Assembly: GCF_012641475.1 (NCBI RefSeq)
Contig: NZ_JABAIL010000002.1
Span: 1,003,449 to 1,067,448 of the forward strand
Direction: 5' to 3'
Length of the DNA stretch: 64,000 nt
From: Flammeovirga agarivorans
Lineage (GTDB): Bacteria; Bacteroidota; Bacteroidia; Cytophagales; Flammeovirgaceae
Shown piece by piece: positions 16,409 to 26,319 of the stretch (within the stretch, counting starts at the first letter, position 1; every line of letters starts with the position of its first letter). A program made the position numbers and the translations under genes. Below the pieces are notes generated by a model that did not search any database, was not told where the DNA came from, and was given only the letters and a program-made list of their open reading frames with translations.

Positions 16409-16747
16409 CTAAATGATCTTATCTAAGATATATTTTCCTAATTCTTCTTCAGAAGTAAAAATATCAATCATCAAGGGATTTAACATAGAATTGATCATCG
16501 GAGGAATGTGTTCTTCAATCGGAGGATTCATCTCCTTTACGAAAGCCTCTTTATGTTGTTCGATCAATTCTTGTTGTTTTTGATATGCCACACTTAATTT
16601 TGAAGCATTATAACCGTTTCTTTTTAGGTAGAGTAAACGTGTATCATTCAACTCATTTTCTTTTAGCCCCATTAAATGACTTCCTAAAGCTTCTGAAATA
16701 AAGCTTTTCCCTCCTAATTGTTTTTCTTCCTGATCTAACTGTTGCAT
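16409..16747 (-). CDS. Hypothetical protein, 112 residues
   Basis: A small soluble protein without signal peptide, membrane helix or cysteine. It is predicted mostly helical, with Lys/Glu/Gln-rich stretches (KLSVAYQKQQELIEQHKEAF), a Pro/Met-rich middle (MNPPIEEHIPPMINSMLNP) and an acidic C-terminus (SEEELGKYILDKII). I do not recognise a family. It lies 32 bases downstream of the peroxiredoxin-like gene and 82 bases upstream of the cytidylate-kinase-like gene, all on the minus strand, so cotranscription with one or both is possible. Normal base composition and good spacing suggest it is real. Confidence 0.6.
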   Translation of the reverse strand: MQQLDQEEKQLGGKSFISEALGSHLMGLKENELNDTRLLYLKRNGYNASKLSVAYQKQQELIEQHKEAFVKEMNPPIEEHIPPMINSMLNPLMIDIFTSEEELGKYILDKII

Positions 16748-16779
16748 TTGAAAATTAAATTATGATATATATAAAATCG

Positions 16780-17403
16780 TTATTCTCCTCCCATTGTTTC
16801 AGCTGCAGTTACTAATAATGTAGAACTGATTCTTTTTTTGAAATTAGGGTTGATATACTCAAAGCTAATTTCTCCATTTTGTTTTACAAAGAAAACCGCA
16901 GGAACTGGTAACATTTGGTGTTTTTCTCCAGTAGTTGTAACAATGTCCATTCCTAAGTTTGAAAATCTTTTGAATGCTTTATCATCCAATTCATAAGCCA
17001 AACCAAACTTTTTAGAAGCTTCCATATCACTGTCAGATAAAAGCATGTAATTCATCATGTGTTTATCATAAGTTAGTGATAAATGGTCTGGAGTATCAGG
17101 TGAAATAGCAATGATTTGATAACCAATACTCACTAAGTAGTCTGATACCTCTCCTAAGCCAGCAAGCTGTTTATTACAGTAAGGGCACCATCCCCCTCTG
17201 TAGAAAATTAGTACTGTAGGTTTCTTCTTGATCATTTTTGATAGATCAACCAAGTTGCTCTCTACATCTCTTAAGGAGACTTGTGGAACAGTTTCACCAA
17301 TTAGTAGAGGCGATATATCATTAGCATTAGTTGGAACATCTTGACCAAATAAATTGAATGAAAGCAGGAAAAAAGTTATCGAAATGATAGATTGTTTAAA
17401 CAT
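16780..17403 (-). CDS. Exported peroxiredoxin-like (AhpC/TSA) protein
   Basis: 207 residues with a signal peptide (MFKQSIISITFFLLSFNLFG). The thioredoxin-fold domain contains FYRGGWCPYCNKQLAGL (about residues 68-84), a CPYC active site like that of the 'peroxiredoxin-like family' rather than the PxxxTxxC of classical AhpC, followed by YQIIAISPDTPDH and PVPAVFFVKQNGEISFEY. It probably reduces peroxides or acts as a thiol oxidoreductase in the periplasm. The downstream 112-residue gene may be cotranscribed. A TlpA-like role in thiol redox is the main alternative. Confidence 0.82.
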   Translation of the reverse strand: MFKQSIISITFFLLSFNLFGQDVPTNANDISPLLIGETVPQVSLRDVESNLVDLSKMIKKKPTVLIFYRGGWCPYCNKQLAGLGEVSDYLVSIGYQIIAISPDTPDHLSLTYDKHMMNYMLLSDSDMEASKKFGLAYELDDKAFKRFSNLGMDIVTTTGEKHQMLPVPAVFFVKQNGEISFEYINPNFKKRISSTLLVTAAETMGGE

Positions 17404-17534
17404 GGTATAAGCTGATTATTTTATTGTCCGTAATTGAGTTTATAAAATTATTTATCAAGTTAAAAATTATCTTTTATATTTTTTCATTAAAGTATGAAAT
17501 CATGTAATTTGAGAGTATTCTGATTTTTTCCATT

Positions 17535-18701
17535 ATGCAGCAAATACTTAAAACGCTACTTTTTTATCTATTTTGGTTGTCTACAAGTTCTACTTTTGGT
17601 CAAAGTACAATGGATTCGCTGCATCAAAACAATTCTCATGTTAGAGATATAATGGATAAAGTAAGTCTTAGTGCTTACTTCTCGAATTCAAAGTTGAATC
17701 TTATTTTTAATAATTACCCCCCAAAATCATGGTGGGATAATGATGGTTTAACCCGTAGAAATAGACCCAATGACATTGTTTATAGACCGAATAATAGTTA
17801 TTTGGTTGGGCTCGGTTTCTCTTTTGGTAACCTTGGAGTAAGAGCCAGTATTCAAACGCCTTATTCCCAATACGATGAAAGCATTTATGGCAAATCAAGT
17901 GTTTTCCGTTTAAGAGTAGATGGCTTTGTAAAGAAATGGTATTTAGATGCTGAATATTATCGTTACTCAGGATTCTTAGATTCTACTCCTCAGTATTATG
18001 ATAGTTTACAAACCACACCTGCCCCATTAATTAGAGATGATATAATTACTAGATCGATTAACCTTCATGGTGTACGATTTAATAATAAGAAATTTAGTTA
18101 TAAGGCTATTTTCAAACAGAAGGAAATTCAATTAAGAAGTGCATTCACTACTTATTATAAATTTAGATTCAGATCTGAAAACTATAATGCCCTAGAACCA
18201 TTCTTACCTCCATTAGCTAGAAACCCTGATTCTACATATGGAACAATGACTAAGCTAAGAATGTTTGATTTAACAGCAATTGGAGGTGTTGCAGGTGTAC
18301 TAGTGTATAAAGGTTTTTATGTTGGAGGAATGCTTGGAATTGGAGCTGGAGGTCAATACCAAACCTTCACTTTACAAGATGGCAGTGATGGACATTATTC
18401 TTTTCTTCCTGCACTAGACTTTAAAGCATCAGGTGGATATAATACAGAAAGGCTATTTATCACGATGCAGATTAACTCTGAAATTAGTTATAGTGCATTA
18501 CCTAACACTTTTAATCAAGAGTTTTTAGCAATCAGTTACTTTACAAGTTTTGAGATCAATTGTGGTTATCGATTTAACATGGGACCTAATTTACACAAAG
18601 CTGTTTTATGGGCTAATGATGTTATCAACAGCACAATAAATACAGTGCTTACGGGTGGAAAAGGCACTCATTCTAAAAGAAATAGACCCAATGAAGAATA
18701 A
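17535..18701 (+). CDS. DUF4421 domain-containing outer-envelope protein
   Basis: 388 residues with a signal peptide (to about TFGQ, residue 23). The sequence YRPNNSYLVGLGFSFGNLGV, then YGKSSVFRLRVDGFVKKWYLDAEYYRY and later INLHGVRFNNKKFSYKAIF is the pattern of DUF4421 proteins of Bacteroidota, which appear to be outer-membrane beta-barrels of unknown role. Alternating strand patterns continue to the end (FEINCGYRFNMGPN). It is convergent with gdhA; only 37 bases separate the stops and I see no clear terminator there. Confidence 0.75.
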   Translation: MQQILKTLLFYLFWLSTSSTFGQSTMDSLHQNNSHVRDIMDKVSLSAYFSNSKLNLIFNNYPPKSWWDNDGLTRRNRPNDIVYRPNNSYLVGLGFSFGNLGVRASIQTPYSQYDESIYGKSSVFRLRVDGFVKKWYLDAEYYRYSGFLDSTPQYYDSLQTTPAPLIRDDIITRSINLHGVRFNNKKFSYKAIFKQKEIQLRSAFTTYYKFRFRSENYNALEPFLPPLARNPDSTYGTMTKLRMFDLTAIGGVAGVLVYKGFYVGGMLGIGAGGQYQTFTLQDGSDGHYSFLPALDFKASGGYNTERLFITMQINSEISYSALPNTFNQEFLAISYFTSFEINCGYRFNMGPNLHKAVLWANDVINSTINTVLTGGKGTHSKRNRPNEE

Positions 18702-18738
18702 CTCCAAAGGGTCTTACATACTGATTTATTAAAATTTC

Positions 18739-20010
18739 TTAGAAGCTTCCTCTTAATTTATAAGTATCAGCAACTTTAGTAATGGCTACCATATATGAGG
18801 CAATTCTCATCGATACATTATGTTTTTCTGCAATCTTAAATACTTTCTCAAAAGCTTCTTTCATAATTCTATCTGATCTCCTGTTTACTCTATCTCGAGT
18901 CCATTTATACCCTAAACGGTTTTGTACCCATTCGAAATAAGAAACAGTTACGCCTCCAGCATTTGCTAGAATATCTGGCACTACAACAATACCTTTATCA
19001 TGAAGAATCTTATCCGCTTTTGCTCCAGTAGGACCATTGGCTCCTTCAACAATTAATTTTGCCTTAATATTCTCAGCATTTTTATTGTTGATTACATCTT
19101 CTTTTGCTGCAGGTACTAAAACATCAACTTCAAGTTCTAAAAGTTGATCATTTGTGATCAATTCTCCACCTGTAAAGCCTTCTAATGTTTTATATGTTTC
19201 TCTGTATTCACTTGCCTCTCTGAGGTCAATTCCATCAGGATTATAAAATGCTCCTGTGTGATCACTGATAGCAACAATTTTCAATCCTTTCTGGTGTAAA
19301 AGTTTTGCAGCATTACTACCAACATTACCATATCCTTGGACAGCACAAGTTGCATCATTTGGAGAGATTTTGATTTTTCTCAATGCTTCCATTGCAGAAA
19401 CCATCACTCCTCTACCTGTTGCTTCTACTCTACCTAGAGATCCTCCCAATACTAGAGGCTTACCGGTAACAACAGCCTGAACAGTTTTACCTTGAGCTTT
19501 AGAATATTCATCCATAATCCAAGCCATTTCCTGAGGACCTGTCCCCATATCTGGAGCTGGAATATCGATATCTGGCCCAAAGATCTCATACATTTTTACC
19601 GTATAAGCTCTTGTTAGCCTCTCTAATTCACCTTTAGACATTTTCGAAGGGTCACATTTAATCCCTCCTTTTGCTCCACCATATGGAATGTCTACTACAG
19701 CACATTTCCAAGTCATCCAAGCTGCCAATGCTTTTACTTCATCAAGGTTCACATCCATATCATAACGGACGCCACCTTTTGAAGGACCTAGAGTGTTTGA
19801 ATGGATTACACGGTATCCTTCAAATACTTTTTTATGTCCATCATCCATCACAATCGGTAATGAAACAATTACCTGTTTTGCTGGACTTTTTAAGACTTCG
19901 TAAGTTTCTAAATCGAGACCTAGTTTTTCAGCGGCAATATTAAATCGCTCCATCATCGACTCAAAGGGATTCTCCTTGTCTGTAATCGGAGCTGGTTCAA
20001 TGTAACCCAT
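18739..20010 (-). CDS. gdhA: Glutamate dehydrogenase (Glu/Leu/Phe/Val dehydrogenase family)
   Basis: 423 residues, the length of the NAD-type hexameric enzymes. Substrate-binding and catalytic residues are in place: Lys78 in GPSKGGVRY, Lys102-equivalent region EVKALAAWMTWKCAVVDIPY and GGAKGGIKCDP; the dinucleotide fold reads AVQGYGNVGSNAAKLL, and the family C-terminal YFEWVQNRLGY is present. It interconverts glutamate and 2-oxoglutarate plus ammonia. The coenzyme cannot be fixed from sequence by eye. It lies 136 bases downstream of an exported protein gene on the same strand, probably with its own promoter. Confidence 0.95.
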   Translation of the reverse strand: MGYIEPAPITDKENPFESMMERFNIAAEKLGLDLETYEVLKSPAKQVIVSLPIVMDDGHKKVFEGYRVIHSNTLGPSKGGVRYDMDVNLDEVKALAAWMTWKCAVVDIPYGGAKGGIKCDPSKMSKGELERLTRAYTVKMYEIFGPDIDIPAPDMGTGPQEMAWIMDEYSKAQGKTVQAVVTGKPLVLGGSLGRVEATGRGVMVSAMEALRKIKISPNDATCAVQGYGNVGSNAAKLLHQKGLKIVAISDHTGAFYNPDGIDLREASEYRETYKTLEGFTGGELITNDQLLELEVDVLVPAAKEDVINNKNAENIKAKLIVEGANGPTGAKADKILHDKGIVVVPDILANAGGVTVSYFEWVQNRLGYKWTRDRVNRRSDRIMKEAFEKVFKIAEKHNVSMRIASYMVAITKVADTYKLRGSF

Positions 20011-20146
20011 CGCAAGTGTGTGTTTATATATGTGTAAATAGTACGTTTATAACACAAATTACTCAAAAAAGTAGTCACATAAACAAACTATTTAGTAAAA
20101 TTTCAATCAACAAATATTTTAAAAGTCTATATATCAACTAATTAAA

Positions 20147-21787
20147 CTAATCAGTTAATGATCTATTACTGTAGGACAAACAGGTTAAAAAGAAGTATTG
20201 ATCGGATTCATTCTTCGATAATCGATTCTGAATTTTCTTAGTTCCGGTATGGATAAAATGATTACCGTACCAATGCGTCAACCCTCCATTTGTATATTTT
20301 TCAATTTCATAAGCAGGTGAATAATCCTTGTATGAAATCACCTGACAATCGTGTTTATACTCTAATCTTTCAGATACTTTATAGAAATAACTATCTCTGC
20401 TAACATGTAAGAATGCTACCTTTCTATTATCTGCATATGCACCAACAAGTTCAACAGGTAGTTCTGTTTTCAGGTTTCTTGTCAAGTAGGTATTGTCCCA
20501 ACGCATTTCTCCTGTTTCAAAGTCGAAACCACAAGCTAAAGCCCTTTTGAAATTACATTCGATAGGGAAAGGATAGTTTTCTTTCATCTTCTCATTCACA
20601 AGCATACTTGGAATGTATTCCCCTTTTCTAACAATCATATTGTCATAATCCTGAACAAAACCTGAGAAAGTGGGCACTTCAGCTTTAGAATAAAAGCCAT
20701 CACCAGCATATTTTGCAGTTTCGTTAAATGGGTAAATAAAACTCACTTCATTGATTACAAAGACTACCTGACCATTCATAAACTGAAGTCTATTAGGCAT
20801 CACTTCTAAACGTAAAGGAACAACTTTATCCTTTTCACGTCTTTTCTGGAATTTCTCTTGGCTCTTTTCTTTCGTTTTTGGGTCTAAGTGACTGTAGAAA
20901 TTATTAAAGAATGAGAAGTCATAAAATTTTGGATTTAATCGATAACCTCTATTTGATAAAATCATTGAATAAACTCCTTGCGTAGATTCAGATTCATTAC
21001 CTAAACCATAAGTACCAATCATTACTAATTCACCTCTTGAATTATGATAAGGTCTAAAAGTTTGATAATTGTACTCTCTCTGAATTTCTTCAAAATATTG
21101 TTTATGAATATTTCCATCTATAGAATAATCAATTACATATAGTCCTCGATGTATACTCGACATTTGAGCTTTTATTACAACTGTAAGCATATCGACGTCT
21201 CTATCGTATTCCATACAAACAATTCCCCCTTTTATCTGGTGTACTGATGACAATACTCTGCGCGTTCCTACTTCTAGATCCCAATGAGTTATGATAGGTA
21301 AATTGTTTGCTGAACCACCTAAGAAAGCAATGTTATCTTCAACAGAGAAATAGTCTACTTTCATTTTCTCTACGTTCTTGTAGTAGAAAACTTTTTGGGC
21401 TCCATCAGCTAATCTAATTCTTAGAACCTGATAATTCAATTCTGATGATTTCATTAAGAAATAAGCATAATCATCATCGTAACCATCTGAAATTACATCT
21501 CCATAATGGTCTAATTTGATCTGCTTTGTCCACTTTTTCTGAAAATCAGTTTGAACATAAGTAACCTCTATATCTGAAATGATATTTTTCTTTTCTCCTC
21601 CGTAGCGATTTCTTAAAACGAGTAAACCTTGTTCTCCCATTTCATTTAACCTGTAAGAACCATCATATTCATGTAACATTGGAAACTGAATAGTGTGTTC
21701 TTCAAAAGTCTGAGAGAATAATGATGATGAGATAAGCATTAAGGTTAATATACTAATAGTTGTGTATCGTGTTATCGATGTCTTCAT
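20147..21787 (-). CDS. Exported protein of unknown function, 546 residues
   Basis: A signal peptide (MKTSITRYTTISILTLMLIS, cut near LFSQ) is followed by about 520 residues rich in beta strands with repeated short blocks of the form 'D/E-x-G-x...W/Y' such as ITHWDLEVGTRRVL, GLYVIDYSIDGNIH and ACGFDFETGEMRWDNTY, reminiscent of beta-propeller blades. A basic insert (SHLDPKTKEKSQEKFQKRREKDK) interrupts the middle. I do not recognise the family and see no sorting domain or lipobox, so a periplasmic location is inferred. Similar architectures occur as lineage-specific proteins in Cytophagales. Confidence 0.7.
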   Translation of the reverse strand: MKTSITRYTTISILTLMLISSSLFSQTFEEHTIQFPMLHEYDGSYRLNEMGEQGLLVLRNRYGGEKKNIISDIEVTYVQTDFQKKWTKQIKLDHYGDVISDGYDDDYAYFLMKSSELNYQVLRIRLADGAQKVFYYKNVEKMKVDYFSVEDNIAFLGGSANNLPIITHWDLEVGTRRVLSSVHQIKGGIVCMEYDRDVDMLTVVIKAQMSSIHRGLYVIDYSIDGNIHKQYFEEIQREYNYQTFRPYHNSRGELVMIGTYGLGNESESTQGVYSMILSNRGYRLNPKFYDFSFFNNFYSHLDPKTKEKSQEKFQKRREKDKVVPLRLEVMPNRLQFMNGQVVFVINEVSFIYPFNETAKYAGDGFYSKAEVPTFSGFVQDYDNMIVRKGEYIPSMLVNEKMKENYPFPIECNFKRALACGFDFETGEMRWDNTYLTRNLKTELPVELVGAYADNRKVAFLHVSRDSYFYKVSERLEYKHDCQVISYKDYSPAYEIEKYTNGGLTHWYGNHFIHTGTKKIQNRLSKNESDQYFFLTCLSYSNRSLTD

Positions 21788-21964
21788 GGGCCAAGCGTGT
21801 GATAGTTGATGAGAATAATTAACTAGGTTATTACAGGGTAGAATAAAAATATGTACATTTACAAGAGAATAGTATGCTGTTTTATAGACTGACGATAATT
21901 GTACTATTCTTATTCTTTGTTTACTTCCATAGTAATAGAAGTTTCCTCTCTTGTTGTTTACAGA

Positions 21965-24328
21965 ATGATATTCTTCAAATTAAGAGTAATATTGAAAGAA
22001 ACTAAATTTACAAGCATAAAAATCAAGCAGTTAACTACAAAACTAATTAAAACTTTAACGTTTCTTAGTTTAGTACAATTATTAATCTTCGGGGTAGTTC
22101 ATTTCCTTTTTCCCTATCCAAAGAAAATACATTATGGACAAGTACTCTATTCTTCTAATAATGAAGTTATTGGTGCAACACTCAATAATGAAGATAAATG
22201 GAGATTATATTCTAGCCTAGATGAAGTAGACCCTTTATTTATTGATAATATTTTACACAAAGAGGACCAACACTTTTATTACCATTTAGGTGTAGATCCG
22301 TTAGCAATAATTAGAGCTTTTTTCAATAATATTTATAGTAATAAAAGAACATCAGGTGCATCCACAATTAGTATGCAAGTTGTTCGATTGCTAGAACCAA
22401 AAGAAAGAACCTACTACAATAAAATTATCGAAATGTTTAGGGCATTACAGCTTGAATGTACTTACTCAAAAAAGGAAATACTTGAAATGTATATCAATAT
22501 CATTCCTTTTGGTGGTAATATAGAAGGCATCAAAGCTGCTACTGTTTTATATCTACAAAAGAACCCTGGAATTCTAAGCCCTGCAGAAGCATGTATGCTC
22601 TCTATTATTCCCAATCGCCCTACATCATTAGCATTAGGAAAACAGCAAGACCTTATCGTTTCAGAAAGAAATAAGTGGTTAGAAAGATACTATCAAGGTG
22701 GTTTAATTGATGAGAATGCTTTAGAATCAGCAAAGGTTGAACCTATAAATCTTCAACGTACAAGTATCCCTAAAATAATTCCTCACTTAAGTAGACAACT
22801 GACAAACAGGTTTTATGATGAATCTAGAATCAAAACTTACATCAACATTAATACACAATTAAAAACGCAAGATTTAGTAAAAAAATATGCTCGACGATTA
22901 AGGAGTATTGGGATTAATAATGCTGCCGCAATCATTATCGATAATCATACTAGAGAGGTCATCTCCTATGTTGGTTCTCAAGACTTCTTCGATGATAAAT
23001 TTGCTGGTCAGGTTGATGGAATTCAGGCGAAAAGATCACCTGGAAGTACATTAAAACCATTAATTTATGGGATTGGGTTCGACAGAGGTTTAATCACACC
23101 GAAAACTAAAATATTAGATGTACCTACGGATTTTGGAAACTATAGTCCACTTAATTATGATGAAAAGTTTAGAGGCTATATCACTGTTGAGGATGCTCTA
23201 GGAAAGTCTTTGAATATACCTGCAGTAGCAACATTAGAAGAAATTGGTGTGGATCATTTCACTAACAAATTAATCACAGCTGGCTTTAACAGTATAGCAC
23301 AACAAAAAAATAGATTGGGGTTATCTGTCGCACTAGGAGGTTGTGGTGTAACTTTAGAAGAATTAACGGGTTTATATGCCTCATTGGGAAATAAAGGAAC
23401 ATATTCCTCCCTAAGAAAAAGTACTTTTGACAAGGATTCCACTAACTATCAAATAATAAGTCCTGAAAGTAATTATATGATATATGAGATACTTTCTAAT
23501 TTAAAACGTCCCGATTTACCTAATAATCCTCAAAACAGTAATAATGCTCCTAACATTGCTTGGAAAACAGGAACTTCATATGGTAGAAAAGATGCATGGA
23601 GTATTGGTTACAATAAAGAATATACTGTTGGAGTATGGTGTGGTAACTTCAATAACGAAGGTTCTCCTGATTTAACGGGTGCAGAGACAGCGACACCACT
23701 GCTTTTTAATATTTTCAGAACTTTATATCCAACAGTAAATTCAAAAAAAGAAGAATTTGAAATACCAGATCAACTTTTCGAAAGATTAGTATGTAGCAGT
23801 ACAGGTTTAATTCCAGAATATTTCTGTGATCATACTATAGAAGATAGCTATATCCCTACTGTATCATTAACCAAGAAATGTTCACATCGAAAACTATATT
23901 TTATTAATCCGATAGAATCCTTCTCATATTGTGGAAAATGTTTGCCTAAAGAAGGTGGGTATAAAAAGAAGTTTTACAACAATTATCCAGAACAATTGGT
24001 ACGTTTTTATAACGATGAAAAAATACCTTTTGAAACTCCTCCACCTCATAACCCTGAATGCAAATATACAATTTCAGGTAAACCTCCTACGATTTCAAGC
24101 CCTGTAGATGGTCGTACTTATTATATCCTAGATCATAATACTGAACTAGAATTGCAGGCGATTACGGCTAATGATGTAGATTATATTTATTGGTATGTAA
24201 ATGACCAATATGTGGCTAAGGTAAATATAGAATCTTCATTTTTTTATCAATTTGAAGTGGGAAAAAATAAAATATCCTGCACTGATGATAAGGGAAGAAC
24301 CAACGAGATTTTTATATTTGTTAATTAG
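21965..24328 (+). CDS. pbpC: Penicillin-binding protein 1C
   Basis: From the ATG at 21965 the protein has 787 residues; a TTG at 21899 would extend it, but the added part resembles nothing known. One N-terminal helix (about LIKTLTFLSLVQLLIFGVVH) is followed by the GT51 glycosyltransferase domain (HKEDQHFYYHLGVDPLAIIR, then GASTISMQVVRLLEP). The transpeptidase domain has SxxK in SPGSTLKPLIYG (about 358), the SLN motif in GKSLNIPAV and KTGTSYGRKDAWSIGY (about 535). The C-terminal domain with paired cysteines is that of PBP1C (BiPBP_C). The enzyme polymerises peptidoglycan; an antiporter gene follows 55 bases later. Confidence 0.93.
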   Translation: MIFFKLRVILKETKFTSIKIKQLTTKLIKTLTFLSLVQLLIFGVVHFLFPYPKKIHYGQVLYSSNNEVIGATLNNEDKWRLYSSLDEVDPLFIDNILHKEDQHFYYHLGVDPLAIIRAFFNNIYSNKRTSGASTISMQVVRLLEPKERTYYNKIIEMFRALQLECTYSKKEILEMYINIIPFGGNIEGIKAATVLYLQKNPGILSPAEACMLSIIPNRPTSLALGKQQDLIVSERNKWLERYYQGGLIDENALESAKVEPINLQRTSIPKIIPHLSRQLTNRFYDESRIKTYININTQLKTQDLVKKYARRLRSIGINNAAAIIIDNHTREVISYVGSQDFFDDKFAGQVDGIQAKRSPGSTLKPLIYGIGFDRGLITPKTKILDVPTDFGNYSPLNYDEKFRGYITVEDALGKSLNIPAVATLEEIGVDHFTNKLITAGFNSIAQQKNRLGLSVALGGCGVTLEELTGLYASLGNKGTYSSLRKSTFDKDSTNYQIISPESNYMIYEILSNLKRPDLPNNPQNSNNAPNIAWKTGTSYGRKDAWSIGYNKEYTVGVWCGNFNNEGSPDLTGAETATPLLFNIFRTLYPTVNSKKEEFEIPDQLFERLVCSSTGLIPEYFCDHTIEDSYIPTVSLTKKCSHRKLYFINPIESFSYCGKCLPKEGGYKKKFYNNYPEQLVRFYNDEKIPFETPPPHNPECKYTISGKPPTISSPVDGRTYYILDHNTELELQAITANDVDYIYWYVNDQYVAKVNIESSFFYQFEVGKNKISCTDDKGRTNEIFIFVN

Positions 24329-24383
24329 GAATAGATTTCATTATCGTTAAAATCAGACAAAAACTATTACTTAATCAGTTAGA

Positions 24384-26204
24384 ATGGTAGAACTTGCCTC
24401 ATTAATTGGCTTAGGCTTTTTTGCACAATGGCTTGGATGGAAGGTAAAAATACCTGCTATCCTCCCCTTAATTTTAATTGGTCTTCTAGTTGGACCAGTA
24501 TCTACACTCTTTACACCTGATGGTGCTAAGTTTATCGATGGTGATAAAATTTTCCATGGTGATTTAATGTTCGATGTGGTCAACTTATCAGTAGGCTTAA
24601 TCCTGTTTGAAGGTGGAATGACATTAAAGATTAAGGAAACCAAAAACCTAGGTGGCGTGATATGGAGAATATTAATCTTTGGTACTATCATAACACTTAT
24701 AGGTGGTGCATTAGCGACCCACTATATCATGGGCTTTAGCTATCGCATTGCTTTTTTATTCGGAGGACTAATCATCGTTTCTGGCCCTACAGTAGTAGGA
24801 CCGATGCTAAGGAATATTAAACCCAATAATAGAATAAATACAATTCTCAAATGGGAAGGTATATTAATAGATCCTATCGGGGCACTTACAGCCATCTTAA
24901 TTTTTGACTTTGTCTTATCAGGGCAACCCAACGAGTTATTCACATTTTTCGCATTAAAAGGTTTTATTCTTCTAACATTAGCCGGGTTATTTGTTGGAGG
25001 AGTAGCTTCTTTTATCACCATAAAGATGTTGAATGATCGGAATATTTTACCCGAACATTTAAAAAACACCATCATTCTTGGAGCTGTAATTGGCACTTTC
25101 GCCTTATCCGATATGTTACATGCAGAATCTGGGTTATTAGCAGTAACGGTATATGGGATGATTATAGGAAACTCTAAAGTTGCATCCCTTAAATCTATAT
25201 TACATTTCACAGAAGATATTACTGTTATCCTAATCTCTTTCTTGTTTGTTATGCTTTCATCAAGAATGCAGGTGGATGACCTTTTGGCATTAGTCAACAC
25301 AAAAAGTGCATTATTATTTATCGTTATAATATATGTGATAAGACCTTTAGTTGTGCTAAGTAGTACGATCGGGACATCACTTTCCTGGAGAGAACGAATT
25401 TTCATCTCTTATATATCACCAAGAGGGATTGTTGCTGCAGGTGTCGCTTCATTGTTTACTATTAAATTAACAACAGGTAGTGTTCCAATCAATGAAATGC
25501 AAGTTGAGGAAGCCAAAATGCTTCTTCCACTAACATTTATGATTATTGTGGGTACAGTAGTGATACAAGGACTTACGGCAAAACCATTAGCAAAAGCATT
25601 AAAGGTAACTAGAAAGGAACCTAATGGTATACTATTCTTAGGAGCAAGTGAAGTAGGGCGATTCATTGCTAAAATTCTTAAGAAATACGACATTCCAGTA
25701 ATGATGTCGGATACTTCAAAACCTAATATTCGAGAAGCCCAGGGACAAGGAATTAAAACTTACGAAGGAAGTATCCTTTCAGAAGGAGCTTTGGAATTTG
25801 TTGACTTCTCTGCTTATGGCCAACTTTTCTCGACTACATCAAACGATGAAATCAATATTCTCGGTAATAGAACGATCTCATCAGAATTGGGCATGAACAA
25901 AGTTTTTAGACTTGCTTCGAGAAATGAAGTTCGAATGAATACGCTTCAAAAACCCCAACATCTATTATTCCAAGGCAAATACGACTTTATAGGTTTAACA
26001 CATCTTATACGACGTAAACATATTGTAAAGAATGTTAAATCAGAGCAGTATTATGATCAAGAGGAATCATTAAAATTGTTATCAACATTTGATTTACCAA
26101 TATTTATACTTCACGCTAATCATTATATCACTCCTGTAACGGATTCTTTAAGTGAAATCAACGAAGGTGATGAAATAATTTACTTAGAATTCACAAATTC
26201 GTAA
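24384..26204 (+). CDS. Cation:proton antiporter with RCK/TrkA-N domain
   Basis: 606 residues. About 12 membrane helices fill residues 1-400, with CPA-type features (KIPAILPLILIGLLVGP, LILFEGGMTLKI, SGPTVVGPMLRNIKPN and FISYISPRGIVAAGVASLF). From about residue 411 a TrkA-N Rossmann domain begins (GILFLGASEVGRFIAKILKK) and a C-terminal domain ends with GDEIIYLEFTNS. The family exchanges Na+ or K+ for H+ and is gated by dinucleotide or ATP binding through the RCK domain. A role in Na+/pH balance fits a marine bacterium, but the ion cannot be set from sequence. Confidence 0.9.
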   Translation: MVELASLIGLGFFAQWLGWKVKIPAILPLILIGLLVGPVSTLFTPDGAKFIDGDKIFHGDLMFDVVNLSVGLILFEGGMTLKIKETKNLGGVIWRILIFGTIITLIGGALATHYIMGFSYRIAFLFGGLIIVSGPTVVGPMLRNIKPNNRINTILKWEGILIDPIGALTAILIFDFVLSGQPNELFTFFALKGFILLTLAGLFVGGVASFITIKMLNDRNILPEHLKNTIILGAVIGTFALSDMLHAESGLLAVTVYGMIIGNSKVASLKSILHFTEDITVILISFLFVMLSSRMQVDDLLALVNTKSALLFIVIIYVIRPLVVLSSTIGTSLSWRERIFISYISPRGIVAAGVASLFTIKLTTGSVPINEMQVEEAKMLLPLTFMIIVGTVVIQGLTAKPLAKALKVTRKEPNGILFLGASEVGRFIAKILKKYDIPVMMSDTSKPNIREAQGQGIKTYEGSILSEGALEFVDFSAYGQLFSTTSNDEINILGNRTISSELGMNKVFRLASRNEVRMNTLQKPQHLLFQGKYDFIGLTHLIRRKHIVKNVKSEQYYDQEESLKLLSTFDLPIFILHANHYITPVTDSLSEINEGDEIIYLEFTNS

Positions 26205-26319
26205 AGCATTGTTATTAAGGTTAATTAGTGTGAAATAATTTTGATTAAAGACTTGATAAAGGTAATTATGTAGAATGCACACTACTAATTATCAATAAGA
26301 TAAGTTTAGATAGTTAAGA

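Noticed and set aside
21866-21910. Nine-base inverted repeat AGAATAGTA/TACTATTCT upstream of pbpC
   Set aside because: Short arms in an AT-rich divergent region with a 27-base gap; no consensus promoter or T-run is linked to it, so chance is a sufficient explanation.
24740-25405. 221-residue open frame opposite the antiporter gene
   Set aside because: It is antisense to a well supported membrane protein, and its composition is that expected from the complement of hydrophobic codons.
26236-26243. TAATTTTG as a promoter of coaX
   Set aside because: The nearest TTG lies 24 bases upstream, outside the usual spacing.
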